From Oscillospiraceae bacterium (lineage in GTDB: Bacteria; Bacillota; Clostridia; Oscillospirales; UBA929), in the NCBI GenBank assembly GCA_031271525.1, contig JAISVO010000160.1:1-5067 (forward strand): DNA of 5,067 nucleotides. Reading direction: 5' to 3'. Positions 1-5,067 of this stretch are shown here, one piece after another. The notes beneath the pieces were generated by a model. The model was not told the origin of the DNA. It worked only from the letters and a program-made list of their open reading frames with translations, and did no database searches. A program made the position numbers and the translations under genes. Every line of letters starts with the position of its first letter. Within the stretch, counting starts at the first letter, position 1.

Positions 1-470
1 TCCTCTACGACTACGGCGAGGAGCGGTACGCCCCGGCAATCGCGAAGGGGATCGCCGCGGCCCGTCCGCTCCGCACCACGGTGGAGTTAGCCGGCGCGGT
101 TCTGGATTCGATGCCCGCCAAAGGCCGGCGGGAAGCGCAGCATCCGGCGAGGCGCGCTTTTCAGGCGCTCCGCATCGCGGTCAACGGGGAGCTGGAGTCG
201 CTGGAGAGGGGGCTGACCGCCGCGCTGGACCGTTTGAACCCCGGCGGGACCCTCGCCGTAATCGCCTTCCACTCGCTGGAGGACCGGATTGTCAAGCGTG
301 TGATGGCGGAAGCCGCCAAGGGCTGCGTCTGTCCCCCCGATTTCCCGGTCTGCGTCTGCGGCAAGACCCCCCGGCTCAGGATTATGGATAAGCGAAAGCC
401 GACCCGCGAGGAGACGGAGTCCAACCCCCGCTCCGCCAGCGCCGTACTGCGGACGGCACAAAAGCTATAG
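1..470 (+). CDS. rsmH: 16S rRNA (cytosine-1402-N4)-methyltransferase RsmH, C-terminal half (5' end outside window)
   Basis: RsmH (MraW) is an S-adenosylmethionine-dependent enzyme that methylates N4 of C1402 in the 16S rRNA decoding centre. The reading frame is already open at position 3 with no start in view, and 155 residues are visible before TAG at 468-470. The family is usually about 310 residues, so roughly half is present. Family signatures are clear: LYDYGEERYA near the visible start, HPARRAFQALRIAVN (about 141-185), the PGGTLAVIAFHSLEDRIVK block (about 241-297), and the closing NPRSASAVLR (about 424-453). A GCVCPPDFPVCVCG segment (321-362) carries four cysteines as two CxC pairs, seen in many RsmH proteins of Gram-positive bacteria. 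A GTG at 81 is internal, because conserved RsmH sequence continues upstream of it. It sits first in the dcw order, as in Bacillus and E. coli. Identification is secure. Confidence 0.96.
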   Translation, partial: LYDYGEERYAPAIAKGIAAARPLRTTVELAGAVLDSMPAKGRREAQHPARRAFQALRIAVNGELESLERGLTAALDRLNPGGTLAVIAFHSLEDRIVKRVMAEAAKGCVCPPDFPVCVCGKTPRLRIMDKRKPTREETESNPRSASAVLRTAQKL

Positions 471-484
471 AGAGGCAGGTCATG
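471..484 (+). promoter_or_regulatory. Ribosome-binding site with ATG at 482, out of frame with ftsL
   Basis: AGAGG at 471-475 is followed by a six-base spacer and an ATG at 482-484, a near-ideal Shine-Dalgarno arrangement just after the rsmH stop. This ATG is not in the ftsL frame. The ftsL frame has a TGA at 483-485, overlapping this very ATG, so ftsL cannot be extended upstream to use it. The next in-frame ATG for ftsL, at 492, lies 16 bases from AGAGG, which is long for direct use. The site is visible in the sequence; which start it serves is unresolved. Confidence 0.55.
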
Positions 485-580
485 ATCCGCTATGGAAGCA
501 GTTCCCGCCCGTTACGGCAGAGCTTTGCCGATCCCGCAAGCGCCGGCTCTTCCCAAACCGGCCGAGCGCCCGGCCCGTGA
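482..580 (+). other. Short open frame (32 codons) at the expected ftsL start; possible displaced N-terminus of ftsL or leader peptide
   Basis: Translation from the well-placed ATG at 482 gives MIRYGSSSRPLRQSFADPAS and 12 further residues rich in Gly, Ser, Ala and Pro, ending at TGA 578-580. It lies almost entirely inside the start of the ftsL frame, shifted by one base. Three readings are possible: the true N-terminus of FtsL separated by an indel or sequencing error, a small upstream ORF coupled to ftsL translation, or a chance frame. Third-position G/C is somewhat better in this frame for the first 15 or so codons (about 10 of 16) than in the ftsL frame there (about 4 of 10), and the ftsL frame takes over downstream. 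That is a small sample, so this is recorded as uncertain. Confidence 0.25.
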
Positions 581-1019
581 ATTGCCCCGGCTGAGCGCGG
601 AACAGCTCGCCGAAAGGCGCGCCGGCTCGCGGGTTGCCGAACGCAACGGCATGAAGCTCACCTTCCGCGCGGCGTTCCTGTTCGCGGCGGTATTCGCGAT
701 CCTTCTGGTCATCGTCCACAGCTACATGCAGATCAGCCAGCTCGCGAAGGAATTCACCGAGAACACGCACGCCCTGCAAGCGCTGAAACGGGAGGAGAGG
801 ACGCTCACCCGGCAGGCGGAAGCGGGCGTCAGCCTGACCGAGGTGGAGGACTACGCGCGGGACGTTTTGAAGATGGTCAAGCCCAACGCCGACCAGATCG
901 TCTACATCTCGATGGCGGGGGAGGACGCCGCCGAGGTTATCCCGGTCACAGGCTTCTGGGGCGGCGTGAAGCAGCTCTTCTCCACGGCGATGACGAAGAC
1001 GAAGGAGTTTTTTGACTGA
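492..1019 (+). CDS. ftsL: FtsL/DivIC-like septum formation initiator protein
   Basis: This is a bitopic divisome protein, expected to form a coiled-coil complex with a DivIB/FtsQ partner and to activate the class B PBP encoded next door. The 175 residues split into a Pro/Arg/Ala-rich cytoplasmic tail (1-55), one membrane segment (about 59-78, AFLFAAVFAILLVIVHSY), an extracytoplasmic heptad-like helix (about 79-112), and the family motif EDYARDVLKMVKP followed by QIVYI (119-139). A tail of about 35 residues with GFWGGVKQLF follows. B. subtilis FtsL is about 117 residues, so this protein is long at both ends, mainly the cytoplasmic one. The start at 492 is the first ATG in frame after a TGA at 483-485 and has no well-spaced ribosome-binding site; ATG 651 would give a 122-residue protein closer to the family norm. 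Sequence conservation in FtsL is low, so FtsL versus DivIC rests on position between rsmH and the PBP. The first ~15-20 residues are doubtful because of the frame conflict at the start. Confidence 0.82.
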   Translation: MEAVPARYGRALPIPQAPALPKPAERPARELPRLSAEQLAERRAGSRVAERNGMKLTFRAAFLFAAVFAILLVIVHSYMQISQLAKEFTENTHALQALKREERTLTRQAEAGVSLTEVEDYARDVLKMVKPNADQIVYISMAGEDAAEVIPVTGFWGGVKQLFSTAMTKTKEFFD

Positions 1020-1026
1020 ACATTTT

Positions 1027-1070
1027 GGCGGCTCCCAAGAATCGTTTACGGAAAAGGTTCTTTAGCCGCC
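1027..1070 (+). other. Imperfect hairpin in the ftsL-PBP intergenic gap
   Basis: GGCGGCT (1027-1033) pairs perfectly with AGCCGCC (1064-1070). Inside it, AAGAATC (1037-1043) pairs with GGTTCTT (1056-1062), with one G-U pair. The two stems are separated by CCC on one side and a single T on the other, and the apical loop is 12 bases. No T-run follows on either strand, so it does not look like a standard intrinsic terminator. It starts eight bases after the ftsL stop, so it could protect or attenuate the transcript between ftsL and the PBP gene. Pairing is seen in the sequence; any function is inference. Confidence 0.5.
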
Positions 1071-1097
1071 GGAGGCATAACGCCGTTAGTCTGTCCG

Positions 1098-1103
1098 TAT
1101 AAT
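1098..1103 (+). promoter_or_regulatory. Possible -10 element (TATAAT) ahead of the PBP gene
   Basis: A perfect TATAAT stands 20 bases before the PBP start codon, in one of the few AT-richer stretches of this GC-rich window. A start site about seven bases downstream would leave a short leader of about 14 bases that still includes part of the GAGAGGGGG ribosome-binding site (1107-1115). No convincing -35 TTGACA-like hexamer is seen at 16-18 bases upstream (that region reads about GGCATAAC), and there is no extended -10 TG. It may be a weak or activator-dependent internal promoter, or chance. Confidence 0.3.
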
Positions 1104-1123
1104 CCAGAGAGGGGGCTTGGGCG

Positions 1124-3382
1124 ATGGAGAAGAACGTAAAATACCGGTACAACCGGACAATCTTGATCAGGACGTTGGTGCTCACCGTCCTGTTCGGCTT
1201 TGTCATGTTCGTTCCGCTCGCGATGAAGCTCTACGACATCTCGATCGTGAACCACGACAAGCTGGAGCAGCAGGTGCTGGATCAGCTCACCCGCTCTTAT
1301 ACCGTCACGCCGGGCCGGGGCACGATCTACGACCGCAACGGCGCGGTCCTCGCGATGAGCGCCAGCGTCGAGACGGTCTGCGTCTCGCCGAGGGACATCA
1401 AGACCCCCGAGCAGGAGGCGGTGATCGCGAACGGGCTGGCGAACATTCTGGGCGTTGACCGGGACGGCGTCGCCGCGAAGATCGCGAAGAAGAACCGGGC
1501 CAACGAGAAGATTTTGGAGAACGTCGAGAAGGAGCTTGCGGACAAAGTCCGCGGCTTTATCACGGCGAACAAACTGACCCAGATGGTCTTTTTGGAGCCT
1601 GCCAGCAGGCGGTATTACCCCAACGGCTCGCTGGCGTCGAACATCGTCGGCTTCGTCGGCGCCGAGAGCAGCGGGCTGATGGGCTTGGAAGCGGTATACA
1701 ACAAGAAGCTGAGCGGCACCGCCGGGCAGACGGTGGTGGCGCGGACCGGGGAGAACGTCCCTCTGCCCGACCAGTACGAGATGTACTACGAGGCGAAGGA
1801 GGGCCAGAACCTCATCCTGACGATCGACGAAACGATCCAGCACTTCGTCGAGAAGCACTTGGAGACTGCCGTCATCGAGAACCAAGTGGCGGAGCGGGGA
1901 AGCGCGATTGTGATGGACCCGAACACCGGCGCGATCCTCGCGATGGCGACAAAGGGCGATTTCGACCTCAACGAGCCGCGCGTCATCGCCGACGAGGAGG
2001 TGCGGAACGCGCTGGGGCTGCTGAGCGACGAGGAATACGGCAAAGCGCTTTCCGACGCGCAGCAGGCGCAGTGGCGGAACAAGGCGGTCAGCGACACGTA
2101 TGAGCCGGGCTCGGTATTCAAGGTGTTCACCGCCGCGATGGCGCTGGAGGAGAACTCGTTCGACCCGGACACCAAGCGGTTTGTCTGCGACGGCGCGGTC
2201 CACGTCGGCGGTTTCCGGATCGGCTGCCACAAGGCGGGGGGCCACGGGAGCCAGTCCTTCCTCGAGTCGCTGCTCCACTCCTGCAACCCGGCGTTTATCG
2301 CGATCGGCAACGCGGTCGGCCCGGAAAATTTCTATCAGTATATGCAGTCGTTCGGTTTCACCGAGACGACCGGGATCGACCTCCTCGGCGAGGCGAAGGG
2401 GATCATCTCGCCGTATGAGGTCTATGCCCGCACGGCGTCGGCGCAGGCGGTCTACTCGTTCGGGCAGACGTTCAAGGTCACCCCGATCCAGATGGTCACG
2501 GCCCTGTCGGCGCTGGCCAACGGCGGCTACCTGATGAAGCCCCACGTCCTCGCCGAGGTGACCGACGGCGACGGGCACACCGTGGAGAAGACCGAACCGG
2601 CGATTGTCCGGCAGGTCGTCTCGGCGGAGACCAGCGCCACCATGCGCCGCTACATGGAGCAATGCGTCCTGCAAGGCACCGGGTCCAACGCCTACGTCAA
2701 GGGCTACCGGGTCGCCGGGAAGACGGGCACCTCCCAAAAGCGCGACCTCGGGGTCGTCGCCGAGGAGGAGGGGCTGTACGTCGTCTCGTTCGGAGGCTTT
2801 GCCCCCGCCGACAACCCGCAGATCGCGGTCCTCGTCATGCTGGACGAACCGGGCTTGGAGCGCGGGCGGCGTATGGGCGGCTACATGGCGGCCCCGGTCG
2901 CGGGGAAGATCATCGCGGACGTCCTGCCCTACCTCGGCGTCGCGCCGCAGTACACCGAAGCGGAGGCGCTGACGGTTGACGTCACCGTCCCGTATGTGGT
3001 AAACTCCCTGACGGCCGACGCGAAGAAGGCTGCCGAGCAGGCCGGGCTGAAAGTCAAGGTCGTCGGCGAGGGCTCGACGGTCAAGAGCCAGCTCCCGGCG
3101 GCAAACGGCCTTGTCCCGGCGAACACCGAGATGATCCTCTACACCGGCGACGCCCAGCCCGAGGGGGACGTAAAGGTCCCCTCCGTCCTTGGCGAGACGC
3201 CCGAGAGGGCGAACGAGATCCTCACCAACGCGGGGCTGTTCATCCGCCCGATCGGCGCGCAGACCTCCTCCGGCTCGGCGGCGCCCCACGCCGCGTGGCA
3301 GGAAATCGAGCCGGGGACCGTCGTGCCGTACGGTCAGGTGATTTCGGTGGAATTCAGAAAGACAGACGTACAGGATGGATGA
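1124..3382 (+). CDS. spoVD: Class B penicillin-binding protein with two PASTA domains (SpoVD/FtsI type transpeptidase)
   Basis: This is a D,D-transpeptidase that cross-links peptidoglycan on the outer face of the membrane, at the septum or, if the organism sporulates, in the spore cortex. The 752 residues contain a short cytoplasmic start, one membrane anchor (about 12-35), a PBP-dimer domain (about 58-220, with RGTIYDRNG at 65-73), a transpeptidase domain (about 255-600), and two PASTA repeats (about 617-675 and 683-744). All three catalytic motifs are present: S330-V-F-K333 (nucleophile S330), S386-C-N388 and K533-T-G-T536. The residue after the nucleophile is Val where STxK enzymes have Thr. 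Cysteines C368 and C387 lie 38 and 57 residues after S330, a spacing matching the redox pair described for B. subtilis SpoVD. The start at 1124 follows GAGAGGGGG with good spacing, after a 104-base gap from ftsL. In B. subtilis two PBP genes (pbpB, spoVD) occupy this place; here one gene fills it, so it may do the vegetative septal job. The family is certain; the spoVD versus ftsI/pbpB name is a judgement. Confidence 0.95.
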   Translation: MEKNVKYRYNRTILIRTLVLTVLFGFVMFVPLAMKLYDISIVNHDKLEQQVLDQLTRSYTVTPGRGTIYDRNGAVLAMSASVETVCVSPRDIKTPEQEAVIANGLANILGVDRDGVAAKIAKKNRANEKILENVEKELADKVRGFITANKLTQMVFLEPASRRYYPNGSLASNIVGFVGAESSGLMGLEAVYNKKLSGTAGQTVVARTGENVPLPDQYEMYYEAKEGQNLILTIDETIQHFVEKHLETAVIENQVAERGSAIVMDPNTGAILAMATKGDFDLNEPRVIADEEVRNALGLLSDEEYGKALSDAQQAQWRNKAVSDTYEPGSVFKVFTAAMALEENSFDPDTKRFVCDGAVHVGGFRIGCHKAGGHGSQSFLESLLHSCNPAFIAIGNAVGPENFYQYMQSFGFTETTGIDLLGEAKGIISPYEVYARTASAQAVYSFGQTFKVTPIQMVTALSALANGGYLMKPHVLAEVTDGDGHTVEKTEPAIVRQVVSAETSATMRRYMEQCVLQGTGSNAYVKGYRVAGKTGTSQKRDLGVVAEEEGLYVVSFGGFAPADNPQIAVLVMLDEPGLERGRRMGGYMAAPVAGKIIADVLPYLGVAPQYTEAEALTVDVTVPYVVNSLTADAKKAAEQAGLKVKVVGEGSTVKSQLPAANGLVPANTEMILYTGDAQPEGDVKVPSVLGETPERANEILTNAGLFIRPIGAQTSSGSAAPHAAWQEIEPGTVVPYGQVISVEFRKTDVQDG

Positions 3383-3385
3383 AGG

Positions 3386-4822
3386 ATGACTTTATTTACA
3401 CTGCTGAAAGCTTTGGATACCTTGCAGACCAACGCGCCGTCGCTGGACTGCGAGGTGGGCGGCGTCCATAACGACACCCGCCGGATGAAGAAGGGCGACA
3501 TGTACGTCGCCCTTGCCGGCAGCGAAACCGACGGCCACTGCTACATTCAAGACGCCATCGCGAAGGGCGCTTCGATGATCGTCAGCGAGCGCCCGCTCGA
3601 CCCGTCGGTGGCGCACGTCGTCGTCCCGGACGGGCGGGTCGCGCTGGCGCAGCTCGCGGCCTGCATGGCGGGCTACCCCGCGAAAAAACTGACTATCGCC
3701 GGCGTCACGGGCACGAAGGGGAAGACGTCGGTCACCCACATTATCAAGGGTCTGATCGAAGGGATAACGGGGGAAAAGACCGGCTTGATCGGCACGGTGG
3801 GCAACTTCTGCGGTTTCGAGGAAATCCCCCTTCCCCGCACCGCCCCCACCACGCCCGACGCGGTCACCCTGCACAGCCTCTTCTCCGAGCTGGTTGAACG
3901 GGGCTGCAAAAGGGCCGTCATGGAAGTCTCCAGCCACGCGCTGGACCAGCACCGGACGGCGGGCGTCACGTTCGCCGCCGGAGCCTTCCTTAACCTCCAG
4001 CATGACCACTTGGATTACCACGCCGATATGGAGGACTACTTTTTGGCGAAGGGCAGGCTGTTCGCCCAGTGCGAAGCCAAGGTCGTCAACATCGACGACG
4101 GCTACGGGCGGCGTCTCGCGGCGGCGTTCCCCGGCGCGCTGACCTGCTCGGTCGAAGCCCCGGCGGATTTTCGCGCCGCCGATATAGCGCTGAACCCCGG
4201 CGGCGTTTCGTTCACCGTGCAATCGGGCGGGGCGGACATACAAACCTCGTGGGGCGTCCCGGGCCTCTTCTCGGTCCGCAACGCGCTCACCGCGCTGGCG
4301 TGCGCCAACGCGCTGGGGTTTCCGTTAGCCGGGCTGTGCCGCGTTCTGCCGGACGTTCCCCCCGTGGTGGGCCGGATGGAGCATGTCCCGACCGGCAGAG
4401 ACTTCTCGGTCGTTATCGACTATGCCCACACCCCCGAGTCGGTGGCGTCCGCGCTGGCCGCCGCCCGGGGGTTCACCAAGGGGAAGCTGATCGCGGTGTT
4501 CGGGTGCGGCGGCGGCCGGGACAAGACAAAGCGCCCGCTGATGGGCGCGGCGGCGCAGAAGGGGAGCGACCTGTGCGTCGTGACCTCGGACAACCCGCGC
4601 GCCGAGGACCCCGGCGCGATCATCCAAGACATCCTCGCGGGCATGGGTCCCGGCGCGGTGACCTTGGCCGACCGCCGGGAGGCAATCCGTTTCGCGCTGA
4701 GCCGGGCGGAGCCGGGCGACACCGTCCTTCTGCTGGGCAAAGGTCAGGAACGGTACCAAGAGATCAAGGGTGAAAAAATCCCGATGGATGAGCGGGAGAT
4801 TGTGCGGGAGTGGCTCCAATGA
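3386..4822 (+). CDS. murE: UDP-N-acetylmuramoyl-L-alanyl-D-glutamate--2,6-diaminopimelate ligase
   Basis: MurE is the cytoplasmic ATP-dependent ligase that adds the third stem-peptide residue to UDP-MurNAc-L-Ala-D-Glu. The 478 residues are of normal family length. The order is an N-terminal UDP-substrate domain (about 20-97), the ATP-binding P-loop GVTGTKGKTS (106-115), the substrate segment TTPDAVTLH (155-163), SSHALD (182-187), the HDHLDYH block (206-212) with the probable carbamylated lysine K222 in YFLAKGRLF, and a C-terminal domain with GRMEH (329-333), DYAHTPES (345-352), FGCGGGRDKTKRP (372-384) and DNPR (402-405). DNPR is the known signature for meso-diaminopimelate rather than lysine, which predicts a DAP-type wall. 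The P-loop has Lys where TGTNGKT is usual, and GKGQE (451-455) replaces the commoner GKGHE. ATG 3386 is the only sensible start: the PBP stop TGA at 3380-3382 is in the same frame just upstream, and GGATGG (3373-3378) gives a spaced ribosome-binding site inside the end of the PBP gene. Translational coupling is likely. Confidence 0.97.
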   Translation: MTLFTLLKALDTLQTNAPSLDCEVGGVHNDTRRMKKGDMYVALAGSETDGHCYIQDAIAKGASMIVSERPLDPSVAHVVVPDGRVALAQLAACMAGYPAKKLTIAGVTGTKGKTSVTHIIKGLIEGITGEKTGLIGTVGNFCGFEEIPLPRTAPTTPDAVTLHSLFSELVERGCKRAVMEVSSHALDQHRTAGVTFAAGAFLNLQHDHLDYHADMEDYFLAKGRLFAQCEAKVVNIDDGYGRRLAAAFPGALTCSVEAPADFRAADIALNPGGVSFTVQSGGADIQTSWGVPGLFSVRNALTALACANALGFPLAGLCRVLPDVPPVVGRMEHVPTGRDFSVVIDYAHTPESVASALAAARGFTKGKLIAVFGCGGGRDKTKRPLMGAAAQKGSDLCVVTSDNPRAEDPGAIIQDILAGMGPGAVTLADRREAIRFALSRAEPGDTVLLLGKGQERYQEIKGEKIPMDEREIVREWLQ

Positions 4823-5067
4823 CAAATTTCCTCCTTTCGGCGGCGGTCGCCTTCTGCGGCGCGTTGATTTTCGGGCGGCTGCTTCTGCCGGTCCTCCGAC
4901 GGCTGAAGCTGGGCCAGAAGATCTTGGAGATCGGTCCGAGCTGGCATAAGTCCAAAGAGGGGACGCCCACCATGGGCGGGTTGTTTTTCATTCTGGCCAT
5001 CGCCCTGGCGGTTGGAACGGTCGGATTGATGGGAGAAGGCGGGGAGACGGCGCTTTGGATTCTCCTG
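4819..5067 (+). CDS. mraY: Phospho-N-acetylmuramoyl-pentapeptide-transferase MraY, N-terminal part (3' end outside window)
   Basis: MraY is the polytopic membrane enzyme that transfers phospho-MurNAc-pentapeptide from UDP to undecaprenyl phosphate, giving lipid I. The ATG at 4819 overlaps the murE stop (ATGA), and GGGAG at 4806-4810 supplies a ribosome-binding site with eight-base spacing. The 83 visible residues show a first membrane helix (about 3-23), then the diagnostic cytoplasmic block GQKILEIGPSWHKSKEGTP, running on into TMGG (residues 32-54), and the start of a second membrane helix (about 55-71). Full-length MraY is about 320-360 residues; the catalytic aspartates lie beyond the window edge. 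The frame stays open to the last base. The direct murE-mraY junction, with no murF between, resembles the Bacillus order rather than that of E. coli. Identification is secure from the conserved block. Confidence 0.96.
   Translation, partial: MTNFLLSAAVAFCGALIFGRLLLPVLRRLKLGQKILEIGPSWHKSKEGTPTMGGLFFILAIALAVGTVGLMGEGGETALWILL

Noticed and set aside
81..470. A separate small gene starting at GTG 81.
   Set aside because: Conserved RsmH sequence (LYDYGEERYA) continues in the same frame upstream to the window edge, so this is the interior of rsmH.
1027..1070. The intergenic hairpin as an intrinsic terminator.
   Set aside because: No run of T follows the stem on the + strand (GGAGGCATAA), and on the minus strand the stem is followed by AAAATG. 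The stem is also interrupted.
1020..1139. The ftsL frame stays open for 39 codons after its TGA, suggesting stop-codon readthrough.
   Set aside because: The extension uses codons atypical of the window (TTA, ATA, AGA, GGA), resembles no domain, runs through the hairpin and into the PBP start. A chance open stretch is the simpler explanation.
1046..3289. A 747-codon open frame on the minus strand opposite the PBP gene.
   Set aside because: It is a mirror of strong third-position G/C bias in the PBP gene. Its translation is a low-complexity mix rich in Arg, Asp, Val, Leu and His with no recognisable domain, while the + strand frame has all PBP motifs.
3375..3388. Alternative murE starts at the nearby ATGs 3375 and 3379.
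   Set aside because: Both are in other frames than murE; the in-frame stop TGA at 3380-3382 limits the start to 3386.
3392..4243. A 283-codon minus-strand open frame opposite murE.
   Set aside because: Same codon-bias shadow effect; murE on the + strand is complete and conserved along its whole length.

Overview
This window is a stretch of a bacterial division and cell wall (dcw) cluster, with every gene on the + strand. In order it holds the C-terminal half of rsmH (mraW), an ftsL/divIC-like division gene, a class B penicillin-binding protein with two PASTA domains (SpoVD/FtsI type), murE of the meso-diaminopimelate type, and the first 83 codons of mraY. The gene order, the PASTA repeats on the class B PBP, the long Pro/Arg-rich cytoplasmic tail on the FtsL-like protein and the absence of murF between murE and mraY point to a Firmicutes lineage. 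The high G+C content and G/C-rich third codon positions suggest a high-GC member of the Clostridia (Oscillospirales-like). That placement is inference from architecture, not from a search.

Layout. Positions 1-470 are the end of rsmH. Eleven bases later there is a strong ribosome-binding site with an ATG at 482, but that ATG opens a frame that closes after 32 codons. The ftsL frame is one base out of register and its first usable start is 492. Positions 1020-1123 form the only real intergenic gap. It contains an imperfect hairpin and a perfect TATAAT hexamer just before the PBP gene. From 1124 onward the genes are packed tightly: PBP to murE has 3 spacer bases, and murE to mraY overlaps by 4 bases (ATGA).

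How the genes fit together. RsmH methylates 16S rRNA and is a traditional passenger of this cluster. The FtsL-like protein is a single-pass membrane protein of the divisome that partners with the class B PBP. The PBP cross-links septal (or spore cortex) peptidoglycan outside the membrane. MurE adds meso-DAP to UDP-MurNAc-L-Ala-D-Glu in the cytoplasm, and MraY moves the finished UDP-MurNAc-pentapeptide onto the lipid carrier to make lipid I. The window therefore covers steps from precursor synthesis to cross-linking.

I found no mobile element, CRISPR array, RNA gene or evidently new system here. The points most worth a second look are the frame mismatch at the ftsL start, a cysteine pair in the PBP placed like the redox switch described for Bacillus subtilis SpoVD, a Thr-to-Val change directly after the PBP nucleophile, and the hairpin and TATAAT in the PBP leader.
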